From: Lachnospiraceae bacterium
GTDB taxonomy: Bacteria; Bacillota; Clostridia; Lachnospirales; Lachnospiraceae
Reading direction: 5' to 3'
DNA: 64,000 nt
Assembly: GCA_017626095.1 (NCBI GenBank)
Contig: JAGAJL010000020.1
Coordinates: 1 to 64,000, forward strand
The notes under the pieces are model-generated. The model searched no databases. It saw only the letters and a program-made list of their open reading frames with translations, and had not been told where the DNA came from. Below, in pieces: positions 52,547-61,105 of this stretch. The stretch's first letter is position 1, and each line of letters begins with the position of its first letter. The position numbers and the translations under genes are program-made.

Positions 52547-52575
52547 GAATACCATATCTAGATATGGTATTCAAT
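52547..52575 (-). promoter_or_regulatory. promoter embedded in a perfect 26-bp palindrome
   Basis: 52547-52572 is a perfect palindrome built on GAATACCATATCT. On the - strand TTGAAT, a 17-nt spacer and TATTCT lie inside it, so the -35 and -10 boxes fall on its two ends. A dimeric repressor bound here would block RNA polymerase. It is 35 bp upstream of the nitroreductase start. No regulator gene adjoins. Confidence 0.8.
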
Positions 52576-52604
52576 CAAAAAATTAGAAAAACAGAATTTG
52601 CTTT

Positions 52605-52836
52605 TTTCGGATTTGTGTTCTCAATATATATCTTTGTCCGCTTCGTACTTCGGTTTCTAGTTTTTCTAAGCCACATGCTCACAAAGTATTATTAAATGAC
52701 CGGTTTCAAAACTCAGACTTCGTCTTCAGACAGTTGAAACCGGTCATTATTTTTGTTCGCATATGCCGCTAAGAAAAACACGAAACCTTGTAAAAGCCAG
52801 CGGACAAAGATATATATTGAGAACACAAATCCGAAA
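52605..52836. repeat. large nested palindromic element, family 2, copy 2 (232 bp)
   Basis: The outer arms (52605-52641 and 52800-52836), starting TTTCGGATTTGTG, are a perfect 37-bp inverted repeat. The middle is a 54-nt hairpin (52695-52748, AATGACCGGTTTCAA with TTGAAACCGGTCATT) equal in size and nearly equal in sequence to that of copy 1 but in the opposite orientation, with shared flanks such as GTTCGCATATGCCGCTAAGA. Compared with copy 1 it lacks the outermost arms. It encodes no protein and lies between the nitroreductase promoter and the PH-domain gene. Confidence 0.88.
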
Positions 52837-52971
52837 TGAAAAATAATAATCAAATCAAAGGGTACAAAGCGAATCAAATTGTGGCAAAAATAGTATTAAT
52901 ATGATAGAATAATACCAATAGAGTTTAAATAGCAACGTCGATACATTGCCGTGATACAGGAGGATTTTTTG

Positions 52972-53367
52972 ATGGAATTCAGAGAAAGAAAAAGATTATT
53001 ATTATTTGGTCTGCCATGGACATTTACCGTATATACGATAAAAGAAGATGTGATTAATATTAAAGCGGGACTTCTCAAAACACTGGAGGATGACTGCTAT
53101 ATGTACAAGGTTACGGATGTTCAGTTAGAGACTTCTTTGATGGAAAGAATTTTTGGTCTGGGTACGGTTGTATGCTATACCGGAGATACAACACATCATC
53201 ATTTAAAACTGGTTCATATCAAAAATGCACGTGCCATCAAAGATTTTATTTTGAAAGAGTCCGAAGAGCAGAGAATGAAACGCAGAACCCTGAATACGCA
53301 AAATATTGCACATGGTGTTGATTTGAATGATGGCGATTTGCATGATGAAATAGATGATGCATTTTAA
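52972..53367 (+). CDS. PH-domain-like hypothetical protein
   Basis: A 131-residue protein. The first 90 residues ([48 protein letters not shown]) have the pattern of bacterial PH-like domains (YdbS/DUF304 group), but the membrane helices usual in that group are missing. The C-terminal tail is charged and acidic. It may be a soluble or peripheral membrane protein. The strong CAGGAGG site supports ATG 52972. A terminator follows, separating it from folC. Function unknown. Confidence 0.7.
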   Translation: MEFRERKRLLLFGLPWTFTVYTIKEDVINIKAGLLKTLEDDCYMYKVTDVQLETSLMERIFGLGTVVCYTGDTTHHHLKLVHIKNARAIKDFILKESEEQRMKRRTLNTQNIAHGVDLNDGDLHDEIDDAF

Positions 53368-53373
53368 GAAAGC

Positions 53374-53412
53374 AATGGGGCTTTGCATATTTTGCAGGCC
53401 TCATTCTTTTTT
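53374..53412 (+). terminator. terminator between the PH-like gene and folC
   Basis: AATGGGGCTTTGCA (53374-53387) pairs, with two bulges, with TGCAGGCCTCATT (53393-53405), followed by CTTTTTT. Confidence 0.75.
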
Positions 53413-53430
53413 GATAAAGGATTGGAAGAA

Positions 53431-54759
53431 ATGACGGAAAGAGAAACTTTTGAATATATTGAATCATTGCAGGCATTGGGAAGCCATCTTGGACTTGACA
53501 GCGTGAAAGAGTTATGTAGGCGCTTGGGAAATCCGCAGGACGATTTAAAATTCATTCATGTTGCCGGCACGAATGGAAAGGGCAGTATTATAGCCATGAT
53601 CAGTGAGACACTTACCGTATGCGGATACAAGACGGGCAGATATATTTCACCTACCATATCCGATTACAGGGAGCGTTTTTGCATCAACGGCAGGATGATT
53701 TCCAAAAAGGCATTGTGTGAATACGTGGAGCGCATAAAAGAAGTTTGTGACCAAATGGTCGAGGATGGATGTGTACATCCGACGCCGTTTGAATTGGAAA
53801 CGGCGTTAGCTTTTTTGTATTTTAAGGAAAAGGAATGTGATGTTGTCGTTTTAGAGACCGGCATGGGGGGACTGACCGATGCAACCAATATTATTCAAAA
53901 TCCCCTTGTCTGCGTCATCAGTTCCATCAGTATGGATCATATGCAGTTTTTAGGAAAGAGTCTTTCGGAAATTGCCGCGGTAAAAGCCGGTATCATCAAA
54001 AAAGGCGGTAAGGTTGTTTCTTATCCTCAAAAGCCGGAGGCAATGGATGTAATCAAAAAAGCGGCAGAAGAGCAGGGCGCAGAGCTTTTTGTTGCAGATG
54101 CAGAAAAAGCAAATATGTCGATGTCATCGAAAGGAATGACGCTAAATTACAGACATCATAAAAAAATACTCCTGTCGTTGTATGGTACCTATCAGCTTTT
54201 AAATGCGGCGACGGCATTGGAGGTTTTGGATTGTTTGAAAGAAACATACGGTTTTCAGATATCGGAGGAAAAGTTAAAAAAGGCTTTTGCACAGATTGTC
54301 TGGCCGGCGCGATTTGAAAAAATTGCTGCGAAACCGGATGTCTATATTGATGGTGCACACAACGAAGATGCGGCAGTGGAATTGGCAAAAACCATAGCTT
54401 TTTATAAAGCGCGTCCTTCGTTTACAAATAAGAAAATAATATATATAATGGGTGTATTAAAAGATAAGGAATATGACAAAATAATCCGCGAAACTTATTC
54501 GTTGGCAGACGGAATTGTTACCGTGAAAACGCCGCACAATGCAAGGGCGATGGATGCTTATGAGTTGGCCCGGGCGGTATCTGTATATCATCCCAATGTA
54601 ACGGCGGCGGACGGATTGTTTGAGGCGGTTGAAATGGCATACCTGATGGGGGGAAAGGAATGTGTCATCATCGCTTTTGGTTCTCTTTCTTATCTGGGGG
54701 AATTAAAGGCAATTATACAAGAACACAAATGGACGAGGAGAGACTCCCATGGTAAATAA
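53431..54759 (+). CDS. folC: folylpolyglutamate / dihydrofolate synthase
   Basis: A 442-residue Mur-ligase-type enzyme that adds glutamate to folates, and in many bacteria also to dihydropteroate. Motifs are [15 protein letters not shown] (P-loop), [39 protein letters not shown] and [18 protein letters not shown] 53431 with AAAGG upstream gives a normal N-terminus; a frame from 53383 begins inside a terminator. It starts the folC-folE-folP-folBK series and overlaps folE by 11 nt. Confidence 0.93.
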   Translation: MTERETFEYIESLQALGSHLGLDSVKELCRRLGNPQDDLKFIHVAGTNGKGSIIAMISETLTVCGYKTGRYISPTISDYRERFCINGRMISKKALCEYVERIKEVCDQMVEDGCVHPTPFELETALAFLYFKEKECDVVVLETGMGGLTDATNIIQNPLVCVISSISMDHMQFLGKSLSEIAAVKAGIIKKGGKVVSYPQKPEAMDVIKKAAEEQGAELFVADAEKANMSMSSKGMTLNYRHHKKILLSLYGTYQLLNAATALEVLDCLKETYGFQISEEKLKKAFAQIVWPARFEKIAAKPDVYIDGAHNEDAAVELAKTIAFYKARPSFTNKKIIYIMGVLKDKEYDKIIRETYSLADGIVTVKTPHNARAMDAYELARAVSVYHPNVTAADGLFEAVEMAYLMGGKECVIIAFGSLSYLGELKAIIQEHKWTRRDSHGK

Positions 54760-55306
54760 AGAGAAAATTAAAGAAGCAGTTGTCCTATTATTGGAAGGAA
54801 TTGGAGAAGATATTAATCGGGAAGGCTTACTTGATACACCCGATAGGATTGCACGTATGTATGAAGAAATCTTTTCCGGTATGGATCAGAGCGCTTCACA
54901 ACACTTACAAAAGACATTTACAGCCGGTCACAATGAAATCGTATTGGAAAAGGATATTGTTTTTTATTCTATGTGCGAGCATCATCTGATGCCTTTTTAC
55001 GGAAAAGCACATGTGGCTTATATTCCAAACGGAAAGGTTGTGGGCTTAAGCAAGATTGCACGTACGGTCGAAGTATATGCCAAGCGTCTTCAGATTCAGG
55101 AAAAGATGGGAGCACAGATTGCAGATGCCCTGATGGAGGAATTACATGCCAAAGGTGCGATGGTCATGATAGAGGCAGAGCATATGTGTATGACGATGCG
55201 AGGCGTAAAAAAGCCGGGAAGCAAAACAGTTACCATCGTGACACGTGGTGCATTTGCAGATGATGAAAAGCTTCAGAACAGCTTTTATCAGATGCTGCGT
55301 GAGTAA
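54749..55306 (+). CDS. folE: GTP cyclohydrolase I
   Basis: A 185-residue enzyme that converts GTP to dihydroneopterin triphosphate, the first step of folate synthesis. The zinc and active-site residues are visible in [20 protein letters not shown] and [15 protein letters not shown], and [20 protein letters not shown] is the usual central motif. Its start overlaps the end of folC by 11 nt, which points to coupled translation within the folate gene group. Confidence 0.97.
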   Translation: MVNKEKIKEAVVLLLEGIGEDINREGLLDTPDRIARMYEEIFSGMDQSASQHLQKTFTAGHNEIVLEKDIVFYSMCEHHLMPFYGKAHVAYIPNGKVVGLSKIARTVEVYAKRLQIQEKMGAQIADALMEELHAKGAMVMIEAEHMCMTMRGVKKPGSKTVTIVTRGAFADDEKLQNSFYQMLRE

Positions 55307-55454
55307 AATGGAATACGAAAACAGATTCAATCGCATGAAATGTTACAAAATGGTATAGCGCAAAATAAAAGGAAAAAAGCAATGGCATGAAAGTGACGTG
55401 GATGAGAAATGAACTGATAACGAATGTTTAAAAGAATAAAGAGAGAATCGTAAA

Positions 55455-56261
55455 ATGATAATAAAAGACAAAATTTTTGATACAGACCATCATTGCTATG
55501 TTATGGGAATTTTAAATGTCACTCCGGATTCTTTTTCCGACGGTGGTAAATGGAATGATTTGGATAAGGCACTATTTCATGCCGAGGAAATGATAAAGGA
55601 CGGTGCACATATTCTGGATGTCGGCGGCGAGTCGACAAGACCGGGGTATACTTTGTTGTCTGATGAAGAAGAAATAGAAAGAGTGGTCCCGGTTATCGAA
55701 GCACTGCGTCAGAGATTTGACATTCCGATTTCTCTGGATACATATAAAAGCAAGGTGGCGGAAGCCGGAATTAAGGCCGGTGCCGATATGATTAATGACA
55801 TCTGGGGGTTAAAATATGATGCAAGGATGGCAGAGGTCATTGCCAAAAATAAAAAGACCTGCTGTCTGATGCACAACAGACAAAAACCGGATTATCAGAA
55901 TTTTATGCAAGATGTCTTACGGGATCTGGAAGAGACGTTGGAGATTGCACAAAATGCAGGGATTCTCTATTCCGATATTTGTATTGATCCGGGTGTGGGA
56001 TTTGGAAAGACCTATGAAAATAATTTGGAGATTATCAACAAACTGGAGGAGCTGCATTCGTTTGGATTACCGATTCTTTTAGGAACCTCCAGAAAGTCTG
56101 TGATTGGTCTGACTTTGGATTTGCCGGCGGATTCCCGTGTAGAGGGAACACTTGCAACGACCGTCATTGGAGTGATGAAGGGTGCAGGTTTTGTCCGCGT
56201 CCATGATATAAAGGAAAATGTCAGAGCTATTCGCATGACGGAAGCTGTTTTGCATTCATGA
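55455..56261 (+). CDS. folP: dihydropteroate synthase
   Basis: A 268-residue TIM-barrel enzyme joining p-aminobenzoate to the pterin. MGILNVTPDSFSDGGK, DVGGESTRPGY, SLDTYKSKVA, MINDIWGL, CIDPGVGFGKTYENN, LGTSRKSVIGL and the final VRVHDIKENVRA are all family motifs in the expected order. The target of sulfonamides, it appears complete and unaltered in these motifs. It lies 148 nt after folE, preceded by GAGAGAA. Confidence 0.97.
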   Translation: MIIKDKIFDTDHHCYVMGILNVTPDSFSDGGKWNDLDKALFHAEEMIKDGAHILDVGGESTRPGYTLLSDEEEIERVVPVIEALRQRFDIPISLDTYKSKVAEAGIKAGADMINDIWGLKYDARMAEVIAKNKKTCCLMHNRQKPDYQNFMQDVLRDLEETLEIAQNAGILYSDICIDPGVGFGKTYENNLEIINKLEELHSFGLPILLGTSRKSVIGLTLDLPADSRVEGTLATTVIGVMKGAGFVRVHDIKENVRAIRMTEAVLHS

Positions 56262-56278
56262 TACTATATTGCAGACGA

Positions 56279-56412
56279 GATATAATTTACATGTTCTGCT
56301 TACAGGTTGTATAACAACGTCAGCACTTAATGAGCAATTAATTGCGAATTTAGTACTGCTACGTTGTTATACAAGTGAGAATGCGTCTGTGATAGAATAT
56401 GTAAATTATATC
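56279..56412. repeat. palindromic repeat, family 1, copy 2
   Basis: The ends (56279-56297 and 56394-56412) pair as GATATAATTTAC with GTAAATTATATC over 19 nt with one G-U type change. A second perfect stem is TTGTATAACAACGT (56307-56320) with ACGTTGTTATACAA (56361-56374). The apical part holds the 49-nt core shared with copy 1 (24215-24263), in inverted orientation. The region between folP and folBK contains nothing else; the right arm, near GTGATAGAATATG, may also serve as a promoter for folBK. Confidence 0.85.
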
Positions 56413-56486
56413 ATTGGGGAATAGATGAAACTTGTATTTGCAAAAAAGGAAAGATACGTTCAGAAGGATGAAAGGGGTGTGTTTTT

Positions 56487-57314
56487 ATGGATCAAATCAG
56501 AATTGACCGGTTAAAAGTTTTTGCACATCATGGGGTGTATCCCGAGGAATCGGTACAGGGACAGAATTTTTATGTCAGTGCCATATTGGATGTCGATACG
56601 AGGGGAGCCGGTTTGCGGGATGAATTATCTGAATCGGTAGATTATGGTTCCGTCAGTATGTTCATTGACAAATATATGAAAAAGAACACCTATAAGCTAC
56701 TCGAAGCGGTTGTGGAAAATCTGTCAAGAGAAATATTATTAACATATCAGCCGATTCATTCTGTTACCATAAAGGTAAGCAAACCACAGGCTCCGATACC
56801 GTTACCTTTTGAAGACGTTTCCGTGACGGTAAAAAGAGGGTGGCACACTGCCTATATTGCCTTTGGATCCAATCTTGGGGATCGTGAGGAATATATCAGA
56901 CAGGGATTGGAAATGCTGGAAAATGAGAATGACATCTATGTTTTGCGTACTTCGGAAATTATTGAGACAGAAGCTTATGGAGATGTCGCAACCGAAGCTT
57001 TTTTGAATGGTGTGATAAAAGTCAAAACGCTCTTGACACCTTATGAATTACTACGTATATGTCATGAAATTGAGCACAAGGCAGGAAGAGTAAGAACTGC
57101 TCATTGGGGAAACCGGACGCTGGATCTGGATATTTTATTCTATGATGAGATGATTTTAGAGGATGAATATCTGACCATTCCTCATATTGATATAAAAAAT
57201 CGTGATTTTGTGTTAATTCCCATGGCGGAAATTGCACCGGGATTTGTACATCCTGTCTATCGGCTGACAATGAAAGATATGAAGGAGAATTTATGTCAGA
57301 CAAAATTAAATTAA
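56487..57314 (+). CDS. folBK: dihydroneopterin aldolase / HPPK fusion
   Basis: A 275-residue bifunctional protein. Residues about 1-118 are dihydroneopterin aldolase (FAHHGVYPEESVQGQNFYV, with VDYGSV and the closing SKPQAPIPLPFEDVSV). Residues about 120-275 are 6-hydroxymethyl-7,8-dihydropterin pyrophosphokinase (AYIAFGSNLGDREEYI, WGNRTLDLDILFYD, IPHIDIKNRDFVLIPMAEI). Together they make the pyrophosphorylated pterin used by FolP. This fusion is common in Clostridia. AAAGGGG precedes the ATG and the 3' end overlaps the next gene by 22 nt. Confidence 0.94.
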   Translation: MDQIRIDRLKVFAHHGVYPEESVQGQNFYVSAILDVDTRGAGLRDELSESVDYGSVSMFIDKYMKKNTYKLLEAVVENLSREILLTYQPIHSVTIKVSKPQAPIPLPFEDVSVTVKRGWHTAYIAFGSNLGDREEYIRQGLEMLENENDIYVLRTSEIIETEAYGDVATEAFLNGVIKVKTLLTPYELLRICHEIEHKAGRVRTAHWGNRTLDLDILFYDEMILEDEYLTIPHIDIKNRDFVLIPMAEIAPGFVHPVYRLTMKDMKENLCQTKLN

Positions 57315-58327
57315 TTATATTTTTCGGCGTGATTGTTTTGGGACTTGGCGGTGGTATTGCGTATAATTCATTCAAAGATTATCTGCATTCCAATCCTGAG
57401 GGAACGGTAGGAAATACAACCGGCAATCTGAATAACGGCGGAATGTTTTGTGAAAAGGACGGAAAGTTGTTTTTTGCCAATGCGTATGATAACAACCGGC
57501 TCTATGTCATGAATCTTGATGGAACGGGTGCAAAATGCCTTACTGACAGTCCGGTATCCTATATCAATGTTGATAAAAACTATGTTTATTATTTTATCAA
57601 CAATCTGTCCTCTGTAACCGGAATGGGAGGTTTTAAGGTTTCCATGCTGGGATTGTACCGGACGGATAAAAAAGGAAATAAAACAAAGTGCATGGAAAAA
57701 GTGACATGTGGCGTCGTTCAGCTGATTGATAATGACTTGTTTTATCAGCGGTATGATAATAAGGATGGAATATCGTTACAAAGGATGGATACCAGAAATA
57801 AGGAAACGGAAAAAGTGATGGGGTTTGATGCCAATCCTGCCTGTGTCTATGACGGAAAGATTTATTATAACGGAAAAGAAGGGGATCATTATTTATATGT
57901 TTTTAATCCGAAATCTAAGACTTCCCAGATGATCTATGATGGGAATATCTGGAATCCGGATTACCAGAACGGATATATCTATTTTATGAATATTGATGAT
58001 GATTATTGCTTGTATCGTTATAATCTTGCGTCAGGGGAGGCAGAGAAAATTACGGATGACCGCTGTGATACCTTTATCTGCTGCGGAGATTATATATTCT
58101 ATCAGAAAAATTCCAAGACAGAACCCGCCTTGATGCAAATCCGCGCAGATGGCAGTGAACCCATGGAGTTAGCAGAAGGTAACTATACAAACTTCGGAGT
58201 AGCGGGCGGCGTTTTTTATTTTTCGGAATTCGGACTTTCGACACCGATGTATCAATACAATGTCTTAAGCGGAGGCGGTGTCCAGACATTTACGGCCGCA
58301 GAAGAAGCTGCATTGAATAAGAAATAG
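57293..58327 (+). CDS. DUF5050-type beta-propeller membrane-anchored protein
   Basis: A 344-residue protein with an N-terminal membrane anchor (about residues 5-27) and an extracytoplasmic region made of repeated blocks such as GKLFFANAYDNNRLYVMNLD and GKIYYNGKEGDHYLYVFNP, which matches the DUF5050 / YncE-like propeller group found in Clostridia. Each block has a Tyr/Phe-rich strand followed by a turn. The ligand is unknown. It overlaps the end of folBK by 22 nt with AAGGAG upstream, so it is expressed with the folate genes, though no functional link is clear. Confidence 0.75.
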   Translation: MSDKIKLIIFFGVIVLGLGGGIAYNSFKDYLHSNPEGTVGNTTGNLNNGGMFCEKDGKLFFANAYDNNRLYVMNLDGTGAKCLTDSPVSYINVDKNYVYYFINNLSSVTGMGGFKVSMLGLYRTDKKGNKTKCMEKVTCGVVQLIDNDLFYQRYDNKDGISLQRMDTRNKETEKVMGFDANPACVYDGKIYYNGKEGDHYLYVFNPKSKTSQMIYDGNIWNPDYQNGYIYFMNIDDDYCLYRYNLASGEAEKITDDRCDTFICCGDYIFYQKNSKTEPALMQIRADGSEPMELAEGNYTNFGVAGGVFYFSEFGLSTPMYQYNVLSGGGVQTFTAAEEAALNKK

Positions 58328-58416
58328 TTGGAAAAAAACATAATGTGCATAATAAAGCGAATGAAACAGAATGAAATAGAATAGAAAAACAAAATAAAGC
58401 AGAAAAGAGACGGAAG

Positions 58417-59541
58417 ATGGATTTATTACAATTACGGGATGAAATTGATGTGATTGACAAACAGATTGTTGAACTTTATGAAAAGCGCGTTAACATCTGT
58501 AAGCAGGTTGCGGAATATAAAATTGAAAATGGAAAAAAAGTATTTGACCGTGTCAGGGAAGAGGAAAAAATCCGCAAGGTCAAAGCACTGACCACCAGTG
58601 ATTTTACAAGTCGCGCCGTTGAGGAATTGTTTGAACAGATCATGTCGGTGAGCCGGAAGCTGCAGTATCAGATTTTGGCAGAGCACGGCAGCAGCGGCAG
58701 ACTGCCTTTTATGGGAGTGGACAGTCTGGATGACGGTAAGGTGCGTGTCGTTTTTCAGGGAGCAGAAGGTGCTTATTCACAGGCTGCCATGGTTCAGTAT
58801 TTTGGAGATAAGATTCAAAGCTTTCATGTGAATACATTCCGCGATGCCATGTCTGCCATTGAAGAGGGAAGTGCCGATTTTGCCGTTTTACCCATCGAAA
58901 ATTCAACGGCGGGAATCATCAGTGAAGTATATGATCTGCTTGTGGAGTTTGAAAATTACATCGTGGGAGAGCAGATTATTAAAATTGAGCATTGTCTTTT
59001 GGGTGTGCCCGGTTCAACGATAGAGGATATCAAGACGGTATATTCACATCCACAGTCTTTGATGCAGAGTGCCAGATTTTTAAGCGAACATGACTGGAAG
59101 CAGATCAGCATGCAAAATAATGCCTTTGCGGCGCAAAAGGTTGTTAAGGACGGCGATAAGACACAGGCTGCCATTGCCAGTGCGTATGCAGGTGAAATTT
59201 ATGGTCTGGATGTATTAAAAAAGGGAGTTAACCAGTCTGATACCAATTCCACCAGATTTATTATTGTTACCAATCAGAAAGTGTTTTTAAAGGATGCCAA
59301 AAAAATCAGCATCTGTTTTGAGATTCCCCATGAAAGCGGATCGCTTTATCATATGCTTTCTCATTTTATTTACAATAATCTGAATTTGTGTAAAATTGAA
59401 AGCCGCCCGATTGAAGAGCGCAATTGGGAATATCGCTTTTTTGTTGATTTTGAAGGAAATCTGGCAGATGGAGCCGTTAAGAATGCATTGCGCGGTTTAA
59501 GAGATGAGGCGCGCAATATGAAAATTCTTGGAAATTATTAG
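58417..59541 (+). CDS. pheA: bifunctional chorismate mutase / prephenate dehydratase
   Basis: A 374-residue enzyme of phenylalanine synthesis. Residues 1-88 are an AroQ chorismate mutase (LRDEIDVIDKQIVELYEKR, with VFDRVREEE). Residues about 108-290 are prephenate dehydratase (VVFQGAEGAYSQAAM, PIENSTAGIISEVYDLL and the catalytic NSTRFIIVTN). The C-terminal ACT domain (about 295-374) carries ESRPIEERNWEYRFFVDFEG, where phenylalanine binds for feedback control. It is preceded by GACGGAAG. Confidence 0.95.
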   Translation: MDLLQLRDEIDVIDKQIVELYEKRVNICKQVAEYKIENGKKVFDRVREEEKIRKVKALTTSDFTSRAVEELFEQIMSVSRKLQYQILAEHGSSGRLPFMGVDSLDDGKVRVVFQGAEGAYSQAAMVQYFGDKIQSFHVNTFRDAMSAIEEGSADFAVLPIENSTAGIISEVYDLLVEFENYIVGEQIIKIEHCLLGVPGSTIEDIKTVYSHPQSLMQSARFLSEHDWKQISMQNNAFAAQKVVKDGDKTQAAIASAYAGEIYGLDVLKKGVNQSDTNSTRFIIVTNQKVFLKDAKKISICFEIPHESGSLYHMLSHFIYNNLNLCKIESRPIEERNWEYRFFVDFEGNLADGAVKNALRGLRDEARNMKILGNY

Positions 59542-59552
59542 AGGTACAAAAC

Positions 59553-61094
59553 ATGGCAGTAAAATTATTTGCGGCAATCGATGTCGGTTCCTATGAACTG
59601 ACGATGAAAATATTTGAAATTTCGTCCAAATCCGGGATTAAGGAAATCGACTGTATCAATCACCGACTGGCATTAGGTGTGGATTCATACAAGACAGGAA
59701 AGCTTTCTCGCGAAAAAATGGATGAACTGTGCGATACGCTTCGTGATTTTAAAGAAATCATGAAAACATACAAGGTTGATGACTATAAGGCATATGGTAC
59801 GAGTGCCATCCGGGAAACGGAAAATACACTGATTGTATTAGATCAGATTAAAAACCGGACCGGTATGACTGTGGATGTCATCAGTAACTCGGAGCAACGC
59901 TTTTTAAATTATAAGGCAATTGCAACCAAAGGAGCTGCTTTTGATAAGTGTATCGAAGGTGGGTGCGCCATACTGGATATTGGTGGTGGAAGTGTTCAGA
60001 TTTCCCTCTTTGAAAAGGATTCCCTGGTCACCACACAAAATATGCGTCTTGGTGTCATGCGTCTTAGGGAGCGTCTCGAAGCACTTGCGCCGCGAAGCGG
60101 ACAGTCTGAAAAGCTGATTGAAGAGATGGTAAACAATCAGTTTTCGTTATTTAAAAAAATGTATTTAAAAGAGCGTGAAATCCAGAACCTGATTGTCGTG
60201 GATGACTATCTTTCCGTTGTATTGCAGAAAAATAAAATCTGTAAAGTTCCGGGAGAAATAGATTATGATGATTATCAAAAGTTCATGGATGAAGTCAGTC
60301 ACAAAAACCGGATTGACTGCAGCCTGGCTTTGGAAATATCCGAAGAACATGCTTCTTTGATGTTTTATAGTGCGGTTTTAATAAAACGGATTATGGAAGT
60401 TACCGGTGCAAGCCACATCTGGGCACCCGGAACAACGCTTTGTGACGGTATTGCCTATGAATATGCGCAGAAAAACAATCTGATTACGATTTCCCATGAT
60501 TTTGAAAAGGATATTATTGCATCGACACAGACCATCAGCAAACGTTATATGTGCAGCAGAAAGCGAAATGAAAGTATTGAGCAGTTAGCCGTGTCTATTT
60601 TTGATACGATGAAAAAGGTGCACGGACTTGGAAAGCGTGAACGGTTATTGTTACAGATTGCGGCACAGCTTAATGATTGCGGAAAATATATTTCCCAGAC
60701 AGATGTCGGAGAATGCAGTTTCCGGATTATCATGGCCACAGAAATCATTGGTCTGTCGCATACGGAACGGGAGATGGTTGCTTATGTGGCAAAATACAAC
60801 CGGGATGAATTTGAATATTATGAAAAGCTTGGTGAGCATACGACGTTAAGCAGAGAAGCTTATCTGATGATTGCAAAGCTGACAGCCATTTTACGTGTGG
60901 CAAACGGACTGGATCGAAGTCATAAGCAGAAGTTTCGGAATGTCAAGACCAGTCTCAAGGACGATCAGCTCGTGATTACGGTTGATACAACCGAGGATAT
61001 TACCTTAGAGACCGGTTTGTTAACTGCCAGAGCAAAATTTTTTGAAGAAGTATACAGTGTTCGTCCTGTGATTAAGCAGAAGAAACGCGTATAG
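59553..61094 (+). CDS. ppx: Ppx/GppA family exopolyphosphatase
   Basis: A 513-residue protein of the Ppx/GppA family that removes terminal phosphate from polyphosphate or pppGpp. The ASKHA-type nucleotide/phosphate site shows FAAIDVGSYELTM (residues 5-17), YGTSAIRETENT and CAILDIGGGSVQISLFE. The C-terminal region (about 320-513) is HD-like, but its motif is altered (QLNDCGKYI). Next to ppk1, it forms a polyphosphate synthesis and degradation pair. It follows pheA by 11 nt. Confidence 0.9.
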   Translation: MAVKLFAAIDVGSYELTMKIFEISSKSGIKEIDCINHRLALGVDSYKTGKLSREKMDELCDTLRDFKEIMKTYKVDDYKAYGTSAIRETENTLIVLDQIKNRTGMTVDVISNSEQRFLNYKAIATKGAAFDKCIEGGCAILDIGGGSVQISLFEKDSLVTTQNMRLGVMRLRERLEALAPRSGQSEKLIEEMVNNQFSLFKKMYLKEREIQNLIVVDDYLSVVLQKNKICKVPGEIDYDDYQKFMDEVSHKNRIDCSLALEISEEHASLMFYSAVLIKRIMEVTGASHIWAPGTTLCDGIAYEYAQKNNLITISHDFEKDIIASTQTISKRYMCSRKRNESIEQLAVSIFDTMKKVHGLGKRERLLLQIAAQLNDCGKYISQTDVGECSFRIIMATEIIGLSHTEREMVAYVAKYNRDEFEYYEKLGEHTTLSREAYLMIAKLTAILRVANGLDRSHKQKFRNVKTSLKDDQLVITVDTTEDITLETGLLTARAKFFEEVYSVRPVIKQKKRV

Positions 61095-61105
61095 GAGGAA
61101 ATAAG

